Assembly (NCBI RefSeq): GCF_900109285.1
Contig: NZ_FNZQ01000001.1
Coordinates: 711,001-775,000 of the forward strand
Reading direction: 5' to 3'
DNA length: 64,000 nucleotides
DNA from: Jannaschia helgolandensis
Lineage (GTDB): Bacteria; Pseudomonadota; Alphaproteobacteria; Rhodobacterales; Rhodobacteraceae
Shown here piece by piece: positions 1 through 10,626 of the stretch (positions are counted from its first letter, which is position 1; the number at the start of each line of letters is the position of its first letter). The position numbers and the translations under genes are program-made. Under the pieces are notes generated by a model that saw only the letters and a list, made by a program, of their open reading frames with translations, ran no database searches and was not told the origin of the DNA.

Positions 1-201
1 TTGATCGGTCAGGTCGCCTTTGAGGGCCAGCGCCTTGCCACCCGCCGCTTCGATCTCCTTCACGGCGCTGTCGGCCCCGACCGAACTGGAGTGATAGTTG
101 ATCACCACATTCGCGCCCTCGGCTGCCAGAGCCATCACGCAGGCCTTCCCGATGTCGCGTCCGCCGCCTGTTACGATTGCTGTCTTGCCGCTGAGTGTCA
201 T
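1..201 (-). CDS. SDR family oxidoreductase, N-terminal part
   Basis: The first 67 residues of a short-chain dehydrogenase/reductase, cut by the window edge. The start is an ATG at 201, giving MTLSGKTAIVTGGGRDIG. The TGGGRDIG segment (residues 11-18) is the glycine-rich NAD(P)-binding turn of classical SDRs, followed by an ANVVINYHSSS stretch in which the residue after the second beta strand is typical of NADP-preferring members. The catalytic Ser-Tyr-Lys part lies outside the window, so the substrate cannot be inferred. The gene reads away from the 1-kb gene-poor stretch, where a palindromic operator-like site (424-437) could serve its promoter. The family call is firm; the specific function is unknown. 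Confidence 0.85.
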   Translation of the reverse strand, partial: MTLSGKTAIVTGGGRDIGKACVMALAAEGANVVINYHSSSVGADSAVKEIEAAGGKALALKGDLTDQ

Positions 202-1204
202 CTTTGGAATCCTTGTTGTTAGTAGTCACAGACGCGGGATCTTAAGATCCGCCGTCGAATGTCATGGGGCGACGACGCGGCGGGCGCGTTCTTCGTTATC
301 GTTACAATACAGGTTGCAGGCGTGTCCCGGACCATCGATCGGGATGGCGCCTTTTGACCACGTCTGCTGCCAGCAGTTCTGGTGAATGGACCGCTCTACG
401 GTGGATCGTCTTCGCCTCATATTGCATACTAGTATGCCAGTATTTTCGTTTGCACAACGGATACCTGATCCGCGCCAGATTATTTCACCTGCCTAAAGCA
501 TTTTGCTTTTAACCTGAGGCATATCCAGCAGCCTTAACGGAGTTCCAGCATTCCTGTGGATCGAAGAGGTCGCCAGGAGCTTCAAACAGAGCGTTGGAAG
601 TTCTGGCCCCGATCCGTCGCCGTTTCCGTGCAGAACCCCCAAGGGGACTTCGGCTCGATGGAGTTGTGTTTCAGTCGCTCAAAAACCCATCTTCCGATTT
701 TCCTTCTGAGCGATCCTGACGGCACCTTTTCCGGTCCGTACATCTTTTGAGAGAGGTTGCCACTGTGGATTATTCGGGATGGGACATCCCGTGGCAGGGA
801 TCTCCCCTGTCGCCCTGCGCCACGCTTTTGGTGTCTGGCTTTGTGTCCTGTTCCGCGGGGCCATCATGTTGGACTCGGAGCAGACAGAACAGACGTCACA
901 CATGGCACGCGGCGCTTCCTGCCGAAGCTGTCGCAGTATGGATCCGTCGCATTGGAAAGTCAGGATACATCCTCTAAAGGATTTCTGGCAGTGTTACGGT
1001 TTTGATGGTCTTCACCGGAATGATCGGACAGCTTTATCTATAACCTTTTGGATTGCAGCAATATTTTCACTTTTGGAAAATTTGGATGATCATTGCTGGA
1101 TCATGTGCCACCGGTCGGAACGTGGCGATAGATCAGGATGGTATGCAGAGGCCGAGTGCAGCGACCAAAATCAAAAAACTTGAAAACAATCGAAGGACAC
1201 TGAA
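202..1204. other. Gene-poor stretch with palindromes
   Basis: No convincing gene in about 1 kb. Open frames here are short, overlap each other on both strands and have no recognisable domain. What can be seen: a perfect 14-bp palindrome at 424-437, a perfect 7-bp-arm inverted repeat CGGGATG-GGA-CATCCCG at 775-791, and a small AAAGC/GCTTT hairpin near 497-512. A 52-codon minus-strand frame (262-420) starts 3 bases downstream of the first palindrome but resembles nothing I know. A few residues near 805-835 (PVALRHAFGV on the plus strand) recall the Arg-His box of tyrosine recombinases, but the rest does not follow. The stretch may be decayed accessory DNA. Confidence 0.5.
424..437. promoter_or_regulatory. 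Palindromic operator-like site GCATACTAGTATGC
   Basis: A perfect 14-bp palindrome with ATAC/GTAT half-sites, the general form bound by GntR-family (FadR/FCD-type) repressors in alphaproteobacteria. It lies about 220 bases upstream of the SDR start at 201 on the same transcription side. No GntR gene is in the window, so the regulator and target are inference. Confidence 0.4.
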
Positions 1205-1663
1205 ATGAACAAGTTCATACCTATTGCCGGTGCCGTGGGAATTGCGGCCGTTGCTGCGATCTATTGGATGGCCTTGCCGCCTGAGGACAACGATCCTGAT
1301 ATCATTTCCGAGAACGGGCTGCACTGGCACTCGACAGTCGAGCTGTATGTGAACGGCGTTCGCAGGGAAGTCTCGCCCAATATCGGGGTCGGCCCGGCCT
1401 TTGTCGGCGCCCCCAACTTTAACCGTCGCTCAGGGATGGCCGGGCTGCACACCCATGATCCGGACGGCACCGTTCACGTCGAAGCTTCGGGCACGGTCAG
1501 GCAAGAAGACATCAGTCTGGGAACGTTTTTCGCGACTTGGGGCAAGTCCTTCGACGACTATGGCAGCAAACTGAACATGAAGGTCAACGGTGTCGAAAAC
1601 AACGAAGGTGTCGACTACGTTATGCAGGACGGTGACCGCATCATCCTTTCATTTTTTCCCTAG
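1205..1663 (+). CDS. Small exported or membrane-anchored protein, HWHS/LHTHD family
   Basis: A 152-residue protein starting at an ATG with GAAGGA upstream. Residues 6-24 form a hydrophobic N-terminal segment (signal anchor). The rest is a soluble beta-rich domain with the spaced motifs GLHWHSTVELYVNG (about 39-52), PNIGVGP, GLHTHDPDGTVHVEAS (about 80-95) and LGTFFATWG. This motif order (HxH, then ANIG, then LHTHD, then a FFxxWG segment) is one I recognise from small uncharacterised exported proteins in bacteria and archaea; no function is established to my knowledge. The paired histidines could bind metal, which would fit the zinc locus next door, but that is inference. It stands alone, followed by the convergent znuB. 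Confidence 0.7.
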   Translation: MNKFIPIAGAVGIAAVAAIYWMALPPEDNDPDIISENGLHWHSTVELYVNGVRREVSPNIGVGPAFVGAPNFNRRSGMAGLHTHDPDGTVHVEASGTVRQEDISLGTFFATWGKSFDDYGSKLNMKVNGVENNEGVDYVMQDGDRIILSFFP

Positions 1664-1741
1664 AGGTGTTCGGAAATATTCGTCTCCGTCATGCACCCGC
1701 AGGAACTGTGCGGTCTTGGCGGTAAATCCTTTGCCAGTGGT

Positions 1742-2530
1742 CTAAGCCCGCTTGGCGACTGACGACACAATGAACGCGGCGGCGGCGACACAGACGATGG
1801 TCGGTCCCGTCGGCGTGTCGAAAATCCACGAAATCCAGACTCCTAGAGCCGCAGATCCGATACCGATTCCGGATGCGATGAGCGCCATCGCTTCGGGCGT
1901 TGCCGCAAAGCGTCGCGCGCTCGCAGCCGGTATCAGGAGAAGCGCTCCGATCAGCAATGCGCCGACAACCTTGATCGCCACCGCTACGACGATGGCGAGG
2001 GCAAGCGTCAGGATCAGCTGTTCCCGACGTGGATCTACGCCCGATGCATGGGCCAGATCAGATCCCAGCGTCGCGGTCAGCAACGCCGACCAGCGCCATG
2101 ACAGCAATCCCAGCACTATTGTGGCTCCGCCCCAGATGATCGCGATATCGCCGTGTCCGACGGCCAGAATGTCACCGAACAGGTAAGCGACGATATCGAT
2201 TCTCACGTCGGGAAGCAGCGAGACGGCGACCAGTCCGACGGCAAGCGCAGAATGGGCAGCGACACCAAGCGCGGTGTCCGATGCCATCCCCCGACCGCTC
2301 AACGTCGAGATCAGCAGTGCCATCAGCAAAGCGACGACCATGGCGCCTGCGAAGACAGGCGCATCGAAAGTCAGGGCTAGGGCCACCCCGAGGATGGACG
2401 CATGCGCTGTCGCGTCGGAGAAATACGCCATGCGTCGCCAGACGACGAAACATCCCAGCGGTGCAGCTGCGATGGCCACGCCCGCGCCTGCTATGGCTGC
2501 CCGCGCCAGGAAGCTGTCGAACAGGATCAC
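1742..2530 (-). CDS. znuB: Zinc ABC transporter permease ZnuB
   Basis: Integral membrane permease of the ABC-3 (zinc/manganese/iron-chelate) family, 262 residues, with several hydrophobic segments and the family stretch FVVWRRMAYFSDATAHASIL near the N-terminus. It pairs with ZnuC and the periplasmic ZnuA to import zinc across the inner membrane. The start is taken as a GTG at 2530, whose bases overlap the znuC stop as GTGA; this gives ILFDSFLARAAIAGAG, the normal N-terminus of the family. Longer frames upstream run into the znuC coding region and lack family similarity. Expected to be cotranscribed after zur and znuC and repressed by Zur. Confidence 0.92.
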   Translation of the reverse strand: MILFDSFLARAAIAGAGVAIAAAPLGCFVVWRRMAYFSDATAHASILGVALALTFDAPVFAGAMVVALLMALLISTLSGRGMASDTALGVAAHSALAVGLVAVSLLPDVRIDIVAYLFGDILAVGHGDIAIIWGGATIVLGLLSWRWSALLTATLGSDLAHASGVDPRREQLILTLALAIVVAVAIKVVGALLIGALLLIPAASARRFAATPEAMALIASGIGIGSAALGVWISWIFDTPTGPTIVCVAAAAFIVSSVAKRA

Positions 2531-3273
2531 TCCGCAACCTCGTCCGAATGATCGTGATGATGATGATGATGATCGTGGGTGTGTTCGTGTCGATACAGCG
2601 CCAGTGCGCCTTGGGTGCCGGTCCCGAACAGGGCGCGGTATTCGGGGGCGGATGCGACCTGTTCGGGGTGACCCTCGCAACAGATGTGACCGTTCAGGCA
2701 AATAACCCGGTCTGATGCGGCCATAACGACGTGCAGTTCGTGACTGACCATCAGGACGGCGCAGCCGGTTTCGCTGCGGATCGCTTCGATCTGGCGGTAG
2801 AAGGCCGCGGACCCCTGTTGATCCAGGCCCTGCGTCGGCTCGTCCAGAATCAGAATCTGTGGATCGTTCAACAGGGCGCGGGCCAGAAGAACCCGTTGCA
2901 TCTGCCCCCCCGATAGCGCGCCAAGCTGTGCGCGTGCCACTTGCGGAAGACCGGCACGGTCCAGTGCAGATTTTGCCGCGCTGTCGCTTACAGGTTTGGG
3001 CAAGCTCAGAAACCGACGCACAGTCAGCGGCAGATTGCGATCCACCGGCAGGCTTTGCGGGACATAGCCGATCCGTAACCCTTCCTGCCGGACAACCCGA
3101 CCTGCACTGGGGCTGATCGCCCCGATCATGGCACGCAGCAGAGTGGATTTGCCCGACCCGTTTGGCCCGACGATAGTCACGATTTCACCTTTGCGAACGG
3201 CCAGCGTGACATCATGCAGGATCTGGCGGCCTCCCTGACGTATCTCAAGACCTTCGACGGAGATCAGGCTCAC
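2527..3273 (-). CDS. znuC: Zinc ABC transporter ATP-binding protein ZnuC
   Basis: ATPase of the zinc importer, 248 residues. Walker A GPNGSGKST lies at residues 36-44, the signature LSGGQMQRV near the middle and Walker B ILILDEPTQGLD after it. The C-terminus is a histidine-rich tail (HEHTHDHHHHHHDHSD) common in alphaproteobacterial ZnuC and likely to bind zinc. The start is taken as a GTG at 3273, overlapping the zur stop as GTGA; an ATG at 3300 would extend the protein by nine residues into zur and is less likely. It overlaps znuB by 4 bp, so zur-znuC-znuB reads as one coupled transcript. Confidence 0.92.
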   Translation of the reverse strand: MSLISVEGLEIRQGGRQILHDVTLAVRKGEIVTIVGPNGSGKSTLLRAMIGAISPSAGRVVRQEGLRIGYVPQSLPVDRNLPLTVRRFLSLPKPVSDSAAKSALDRAGLPQVARAQLGALSGGQMQRVLLARALLNDPQILILDEPTQGLDQQGSAAFYRQIEAIRSETGCAVLMVSHELHVVMAASDRVICLNGHICCEGHPEQVASAPEYRALFGTGTQGALALYRHEHTHDHHHHHHDHSDEVAE

Positions 3274-3746
3274 GATGCGCTGCCCCGGCAAACGGGGCAC
3301 AGGCCTTCCGCCTCCATCACGGCGCGTTCGACTGTGAAATCCGCACCCGTCGTGGCTTGGCCAAAGGCTGCGCCTGCGTCGGCATGGGCTTCTGCCACGG
3401 CGTTGCAGTTCCGGCAGATCAGAAGGACCGGAGCATGAGGCTGACCGGGCGCGGTACAGGCAACGAAGGCATTCAGACGCTCGACCCGATGTGCAAAACC
3501 ATGCCCCACCAGAAAGTCGAGCGCACGATATGCCACGGGCGGTTGCGCCCTCATCCCGTCAGTCCGCAAAACATCGAGGATATCATAGGCCCCGACGGCC
3601 CGGTGCTCCTTGAGCAGTATTTCCATAACCCTCCGACGGACCGGAGTCAGATGCAGGTCGTTGATATTGCATTGCACATCGATTGCCGCGATTGCGGCAT
3701 CAATACAGTCGGCATGGTCATGTTTTTCAAATCCGATGGGTGTCAT
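3270..3746 (-). CDS. zur: Fur-family zinc uptake regulator Zur
   Basis: Zinc-sensing transcriptional repressor of the Fur family, 158 residues. The N-terminal winged helix contains LTPVRRRVMEILL and a PVAYRALDFLVGHGFAHRVE segment. The C-terminal metal region has ICRNC and CPVC, the two CxxC pairs that hold the structural zinc. First gene of the zur-znuC-znuB operon, so it probably represses itself along with the transporter. The start is the ATG at 3746 (MTPIGFEKHDHADC); an in-frame TTG at 3773 lies beyond the operator and would place the Zur box inside the gene. The operon context decides Zur over other Fur paralogues. Confidence 0.92.
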   Translation of the reverse strand: MTPIGFEKHDHADCIDAAIAAIDVQCNINDLHLTPVRRRVMEILLKEHRAVGAYDILDVLRTDGMRAQPPVAYRALDFLVGHGFAHRVERLNAFVACTAPGQPHAPVLLICRNCNAVAEAHADAGAAFGQATTGADFTVERAVMEAEGLCPVCRGSAS

Positions 3747-3756
3747 GAAGACTTGA

Positions 3757-3770
3757 TATGTTATAACATA
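3757..3770. promoter_or_regulatory. Zur box between zur and znuA
   Basis: TATGTTATAACATA is a perfect 14-bp palindrome whose core TGTTATAACA matches the alphaproteobacterial Zur-box form. It sits 10 bases upstream of the zur ATG and 36 bases upstream of the divergent znuA ATG, so one site can shut both promoters when zinc is sufficient. The palindrome is read directly; binding is inferred from context. Confidence 0.8.
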
Positions 3771-3806
3771 CAATCTAGCAATGCTGTATTCAGTCAGGAG
3801 ACCATA

Positions 3807-4706
3807 ATGACCGTCCGTCTTGCCGCCGTTCTGTCGTGCATCACTTTACCCGCATTGGCGGCACCTCCTGCCGTTCTGGCCGATATCGGTCCTGTGCATT
3901 CGATGGTCGCCCGGGTAATGGATGGCGTCGGAACTCCGGGCCTTATGCTGCCGCCCGGTGTGACGCCGCATGGGTATTCCATGCGCCCGTCCGAAGCAGA
4001 TGCGCTAGACAGGGCGGAGATTGTCTTTTGGGCTGGCGACGTGCTGACGCCTTGGCTGGGCGATGCAATCGAAACGCTGGCCGATGATGCCATCACGGTC
4101 GAACTTCTTGATATCCTGCCGAAGGCGGCAGATGCCTCCAAGGTCGATCAGGGCGATGAAAACCGCGGCGCCGGCGACCCTGACCTGCGCGAAAGAGAAG
4201 CCCATGCATGGCTCGACCCTGCTAACGGCAAGATCTGGCTTGCTGCGATAGCCGATGTCCTGGCCAAAGCCGACCCGGAGAACGCCATCATATATGCTGC
4301 CAATGCAGAAGCCGGTCAGGCAGAGCTGGATGCTCTGGCAATGGAAATCCAGACCCGGTTGAATGGCGTTAAAGATCGCGGCTTCGTGGTCTTTCATGAC
4401 GCTTACGGCCCGTTCGAAGATCGTTTCGGACTGAAGTCGGTCGGGGCGATTTCTGTCGGGGACGCAGCGCCCCCTTCTGCGGCGCAGGTAGCAGCACTCC
4501 GCAGCGCGATCGTCGCCCTTCGGGCTGTTTGCGTGTTTTCGGAACCTCAGTTCAATTCCGGCATCGTCAAGACCCTGATGGAAGGGACGTCAGTGCGCGC
4601 TGGTACCCTCGATCCGTTGGGCGCAATTATCAAACCCGGGAAAGAGCTTTATCCGACATTGCTTCGAAACATGTCCCTTTCTTTCGAGACTTGTCTGGCC
4701 GAATAA
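3807..4706 (+). CDS. znuA: Zinc ABC transporter substrate-binding protein ZnuA
   Basis: Periplasmic zinc-binding component, 299 residues. The ATG at 3807 follows CAGGAG by 6 bases. Residues 1-19 are a signal peptide (LSCITLPALAA). Zinc ligands typical of cluster A-I binding proteins are visible: His55 in PHGYSMRPSE, the His of EAHAWLDP, and the His of VFHDAYGPFEDRFG. The loop before HAWLDP, His-rich in many homologues, is short and acidic here (KVDQGDENRGAGDPD), so high-affinity scavenging may depend more on the ZnuC tail. Transcribed divergently from zur-znuCB under the shared Zur box. Confidence 0.93.
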   Translation: MTVRLAAVLSCITLPALAAPPAVLADIGPVHSMVARVMDGVGTPGLMLPPGVTPHGYSMRPSEADALDRAEIVFWAGDVLTPWLGDAIETLADDAITVELLDILPKAADASKVDQGDENRGAGDPDLREREAHAWLDPANGKIWLAAIADVLAKADPENAIIYAANAEAGQAELDALAMEIQTRLNGVKDRGFVVFHDAYGPFEDRFGLKSVGAISVGDAAPPSAAQVAALRSAIVALRAVCVFSEPQFNSGIVKTLMEGTSVRAGTLDPLGAIIKPGKELYPTLLRNMSLSFETCLAE

Positions 4707-5098
4707 AACGTTTCGATGATTTCCCCGGGAGGGACATGAGACCCGCAATTAAACCACTCAACCACTGTAAAGCTGAGTGTCTGCGATATGCAGGTCATGA
4801 CAGCGATTAGCGTATCCAAAGGCCGCCCTCCGGCCTGCTGTCGCGTTCCGCATAAGCCTCACCAGATGGGTGCGGGTTTGAAGTTTCAACCTTGGCTCGG
4901 TGCCAGAAAATTCCGACAATTGAGCCGTACATCAGCATCCCAACCCATGCCGACGTAAGGTATTCGTTGGCCATGCATGCGGTAGCAGCTGCCGCGATCA
5001 GTATAATGGATGCAGTTCAGTGTGATGGGGTTTGATGCAATCGCCTCAGGAACCCACGACCGGTTATCGAAGTTTACATCCCCTAAAGCCGGAGAAAT
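4707..5098. other. Intergenic stretch between znuA and the DUF305 gene
   Basis: About 390 bases without a clear gene. The only coding-like signal is a small minus-strand frame with a membrane-like N-terminus (4807-4974, listed separately). A GGAGAAA ribosome site closes the stretch just before the DUF305 gene. No terminator-like hairpin with a T-run was found after znuA. Confidence 0.4.
4807..4974 (-). CDS. Possible small membrane protein or gene remnant
   Basis: A 55-codon frame starting MANEYLTSAWVGMLMYGSIV, with one hydrophobic segment followed by GIFWHRAK and a polar tail. The frame stays open further upstream and reads IILIAAAATAC, a second hydrophobic stretch, back to a stop, but there is no good start codon for it. 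It could be a real one-helix protein starting at the ATG at 4974, or the C-terminal remnant of a larger membrane protein. No homology is recognised. Confidence 0.3.
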   Translation of the reverse strand: MANEYLTSAWVGMLMYGSIVGIFWHRAKVETSNPHPSGEAYAERDSRPEGGLWIR

Positions 5099-5605
5099 AT
5101 GATGACTTCCCAAAATCAAGCACCCGCCAACCTTATCCATAACGGAGAATACTCCGATTTTCGCTTTATCGACATGATGGCTGCGCACCATTCAATGGCC
5201 ATTTCCATGGCAGAAGTCGCTGTAGACAAGGGCGAGCATCAGGAACTTGTAAAGTTCGCCAAGAGTATGATCGAAGATCAGAAAAAAGAGATCGAAAAGT
5301 TACAATCGATCCTCGATGATATCGACGGGTCGAAAAAGGTCGCTACTGAACCCCATCCTCATGAACGCAGTATGCATGGTATGGACAGCTCCAGCGAGCT
5401 TGCCCAGAAGACGCCATTCGACAGGGCATTCATCGATTCGCAATTGCCTCATCACGCCTCTGCTATCGAAATGGCGGCAGTGGCGCTTAAGCAAAGCACA
5501 AATGAAGATATCAAGACCATGGCGCGGCAGATCATTGACGCTCAGTGCCAAGAGGTCGGTAAGATGATCGACTGGCGGCATGACTGGTATGGAAAAAAGG
5601 GGTAA
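5099..5605 (+). CDS. DUF305 domain protein
   Basis: A 168-residue all-helical protein of the DUF305 (ferritin-like) family. Two related halves are visible: DFRFIDMMAAHHSMAISMAE (about 20-40) and DRAFIDSQLPHHASAIEMAA (about 108-128), each with the family hallmark of paired histidines in a DxxFIDxMxxHHxxAIxMA pattern. A His/Met-rich linker (HPHERSMHGMDSS) separates them. Members often lie near copper or other metal genes, and the histidines and methionines suggest metal binding; the function is not established. No signal peptide is visible, unlike many members, so it may be cytoplasmic. GGAGAA precedes the ATG. Confidence 0.85.
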   Translation: MMTSQNQAPANLIHNGEYSDFRFIDMMAAHHSMAISMAEVAVDKGEHQELVKFAKSMIEDQKKEIEKLQSILDDIDGSKKVATEPHPHERSMHGMDSSSELAQKTPFDRAFIDSQLPHHASAIEMAAVALKQSTNEDIKTMARQIIDAQCQEVGKMIDWRHDWYGKKG

Positions 5606-5652
5606 GTTGAAGCTTTTCGGCGAAACTCACGCCCATTAGACTTTCGGCAAGA

Positions 5653-5684
5653 TATATCCGGCATGGAATGCCATGCCGGATATA
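5653..5684. terminator. Strong hairpin between convergent genes
   Basis: A perfect 14-bp stem (TATATCCGGCATGG paired with its complement) closed by an AATG loop. It lies between the ends of the DUF305 gene (plus) and gyrB (minus), the position of a bidirectional terminator. Neither flank carries a T-run, so factor-independent termination is uncertain; it may act as an mRNA 3'-end barrier. Confidence 0.5.
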
Positions 5685-5799
5685 AACGGCAGATGTTTAA
5701 CCACTGCAATTGCGATTAAACTAATTCCGAATATCGCAAGAATGACTAATCAGGTTGGTGCGCAATTCTGTATTAAGAAATACAGGTTCGACGACATTA

Positions 5800-8253
<2,454 letters not shown>

Positions 8254-8313
8254 TCAAGGGGGCATTGTCACGGCAATCGCACCATATTTTGTGGCGTCAG
8301 CGGCGACCGACAA

Positions 8314-9414
8314 TCAAGGCGTGATATCCTCCGTTCGGCTGCAGCCCGCGTCGTCCGCGACACGCAGATGAAGGGCATCCCGTCCCATATCGACAAAGAG
8401 TTCGGGGCCGGAGCCGGTCAGAAATACCTGTCCGCCCAAGTTCAGAAGCTCGGCATAAAGCGCGGCCCGACGATCAGCGTCCAGATGCGCGGCCACTTCG
8501 TCCAGCAAAAGGATCGGGGCTTGCCCTGTCCCGGACTTGAGAGCCCGCGCGTTCGCAAGGATCAGCGAAATCAGCAGCGCCTTCTGTTCTCCCGTCGAAC
8601 AAAGCCGCGCCGCCATGTCCTTTGCGGCGTATATAGCCGACAGATCGGCGCGATGCGGCCCGACCAGGGCGCGTCCTGCTGCCATGTCGCGGGGCCGAGA
8701 CCGCCCGAGCGCGTCGCGCAGCGCATCCTGGGTCAGGGGGGCGTCGTCATCGGGGTGCGTCAACGCCAGATTGGCGGCTGGAAAGGGGTCATTCGACTGT
8801 TGCGCGCTGGCCAGCCGATCCAGTGCGTCCAGGCGCCGGGCGTGAATTGCGGCTCCGTGGCGCGCCATCTGCATCTCCAGCGCGTCGTACCACAGGTCAT
8901 CGCGCACCCCGTCCTTCAGCAGACGGTTGCGGTCGCGCATGGCCTTTTCATAGGCCAGCACTGCCTCGCCATGATCGGGCAGGAAGCTCAGCGTCATGCG
9001 ATCCAGAAACCGCCGTCGTCCCTCGGCCCCCTCCAGCCAGAGTCGATCCATCGACGGGACCAGCCACAACACACGCGCCAGTCGGGCCAGCGCAATCTGC
9101 GGGACGGTTTTGCCGTCGATCCGGGTGGTCCGTGGCTGCCCCGGCTCGGCACGCAGTTCGACCCCGTGCCCTGACAAGTCGGCAGTCACCTTCCAGCCAA
9201 TGGCCTCGGGACGGCGAATAATCTCCTCGGCGGCGGCACGGCGCATGCCGCGACCGGGCGACAGCAGAGAGATGGCTTCCAGCAGGTTCGTTTTGCCTGC
9301 TCCGTTCGGCCCGTGGATCGCGACGGGACGGTCATCGAACACCAGCCGTGTGTATCTATGTGACCGGAAATGCGACAGGGCCAGCGTCGTGACGCAGCCC
9401 GCGCCTTCAGACAC
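8314..9414 (-). CDS. recF: DNA replication and repair protein RecF
   Basis: SMC-like ATPase that loads RecA at gaps with RecO and RecR; 366 residues. Walker A is GPNGAGKT at residues 35-42, the signature is in STGEQKALLISLILANA, and Walker B is ILLLDEVAAHLD. The start is a GTG at 9414 (read as MSEGAGCVTTLALSHFRSHRY), 6 bases after the dnaN stop, so the two are probably translated from one message. Length and motifs are standard for the family. Confidence 0.96.
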   Translation of the reverse strand: MSEGAGCVTTLALSHFRSHRYTRLVFDDRPVAIHGPNGAGKTNLLEAISLLSPGRGMRRAAAEEIIRRPEAIGWKVTADLSGHGVELRAEPGQPRTTRIDGKTVPQIALARLARVLWLVPSMDRLWLEGAEGRRRFLDRMTLSFLPDHGEAVLAYEKAMRDRNRLLKDGVRDDLWYDALEMQMARHGAAIHARRLDALDRLASAQQSNDPFPAANLALTHPDDDAPLTQDALRDALGRSRPRDMAAGRALVGPHRADLSAIYAAKDMAARLCSTGEQKALLISLILANARALKSGTGQAPILLLDEVAAHLDADRRAALYAELLNLGGQVFLTGSGPELFVDMGRDALHLRVADDAGCSRTEDITP

Positions 9415-9420
9415 GCGCCA

Positions 9421-10539
9421 TCACACGCGCATCGGCATGACGACGTAGATCGCCGACAGGTCGTCGCCTTCGCGCATCAGGGCCGGATCGCCCGCGTTGT
9501 TGAACAAGAACGTCGCCATCTCGAAATCGACCTGCGCGGCGATTTCCTGCATGTATTTGGCATTGAAGCCGATTTCCAGTTTTTCGTCATTATAGGCAAC
9601 GGCCAGTTCTTCTTCCGCAGCACCAGAATCTGGCGCGTTGACCGAGAGGGTCAGGCGATCTTCATCCAAGATCAGCTTGACCGCGCGCGAGCGTTCCGAA
9701 GACACGGTGGCGACGCGGTCGACGGCCCTGGCAAAATCCTTGGCGTCAACCTTCAATTCACGTGTGTTGCCCACCGGAATGACGCGGGCGTAATCGGGGA
9801 AGGTGCCGTCGATGACCTTGGATGTCAGTGTGATGTCGGGCGTTGCGAAGCGGATCTTGGTTTCCGACACCGAGACAGCGATCTGCGCATCATCGTCCGA
9901 GAGCAGTTTGCGCACCTGATCGACCGTCTTGCGGGGTACGATGACGCCGGGCATGTCCGCAGCGCCGTCCGGCAGGGCGGCATCGACGCGGGCCAGACGG
10001 TGACCGTCCGTGGCGACTGCGCGCAGGGCCTTGCCATCATCGCCATTGGCCACATGCAAGTAGACGCCGTTTAGGTAATACCGTGTCTCCTCGGTCGAGA
10101 TGGCGAAGCGGGTCTTGTCGAACAAGCGCCGCAGCACCTTGGCCTCGCAGGAGAAATTCGCGTCATAGTCCGATGTCGCCATAACCGGGAAGTCTTCCTT
10201 CGCCAGCGTCGCCAGTGAAAAATGCGACCGTCCTGCAGTGACTTCCAGCCGGCCTTGCGCTTGGTCTTCGACAATCTGGACCAGCGCGCCATCGGGCAGT
10301 TTCCGCACGATTTCATGGAAGAGTACCGCCGAAACGGTAGTGCCGCCGGGCCGTTCGACCTGCGCTATGGCCCTGTCGATCACTTCGATATCCAGATCGG
10401 TGGCCTTGAAACTGACGCCGTCGCCATCCGCTTCCATCAGCACGTTCGCGAGGATCGGAATGGTGTTGCGCCGTTCGACGACGGCTTGCGCCTGACTGAC
10501 GGCGTCAAGAAGGGCGGCACGCTCGATGGAAAATTTCAT
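9421..10539 (-). CDS. dnaN: DNA polymerase III beta subunit (sliding clamp)
   Basis: The ring clamp that tethers DNA polymerase III, 372 residues, full length. It starts MKFSIERAALLDAVSQAQAVVERRNTIPILANVLMEA (read in parts), a typical DnaN N-terminus, and ends in the peptide-binding segment YVVMPMRV. The three repeated clamp domains are covered by its length. It lies 87 bases downstream of dnaA and just before recF on the minus strand. Confidence 0.98.
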   Translation of the reverse strand: MKFSIERAALLDAVSQAQAVVERRNTIPILANVLMEADGDGVSFKATDLDIEVIDRAIAQVERPGGTTVSAVLFHEIVRKLPDGALVQIVEDQAQGRLEVTAGRSHFSLATLAKEDFPVMATSDYDANFSCEAKVLRRLFDKTRFAISTEETRYYLNGVYLHVANGDDGKALRAVATDGHRLARVDAALPDGAADMPGVIVPRKTVDQVRKLLSDDDAQIAVSVSETKIRFATPDITLTSKVIDGTFPDYARVIPVGNTRELKVDAKDFARAVDRVATVSSERSRAVKLILDEDRLTLSVNAPDSGAAEEELAVAYNDEKLEIGFNAKYMQEIAAQVDFEMATFLFNNAGDPALMREGDDLSAIYVVMPMRV

Positions 10540-10626
10540 GGCTCAAACCTCGGATGATCGGATCGGCAGAATAGCGGCGGAACACGTCGGCGCAACCGGC
10601 CATCAGACCTTTCCGAAACGGGCGGC

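Noticed and set aside
805-835. PVALRHAFGV in the gene-poor stretch as a tyrosine recombinase fragment
   Set aside because: Only about ten residues fit; the expected downstream Arg/Tyr motifs do not follow in any frame.
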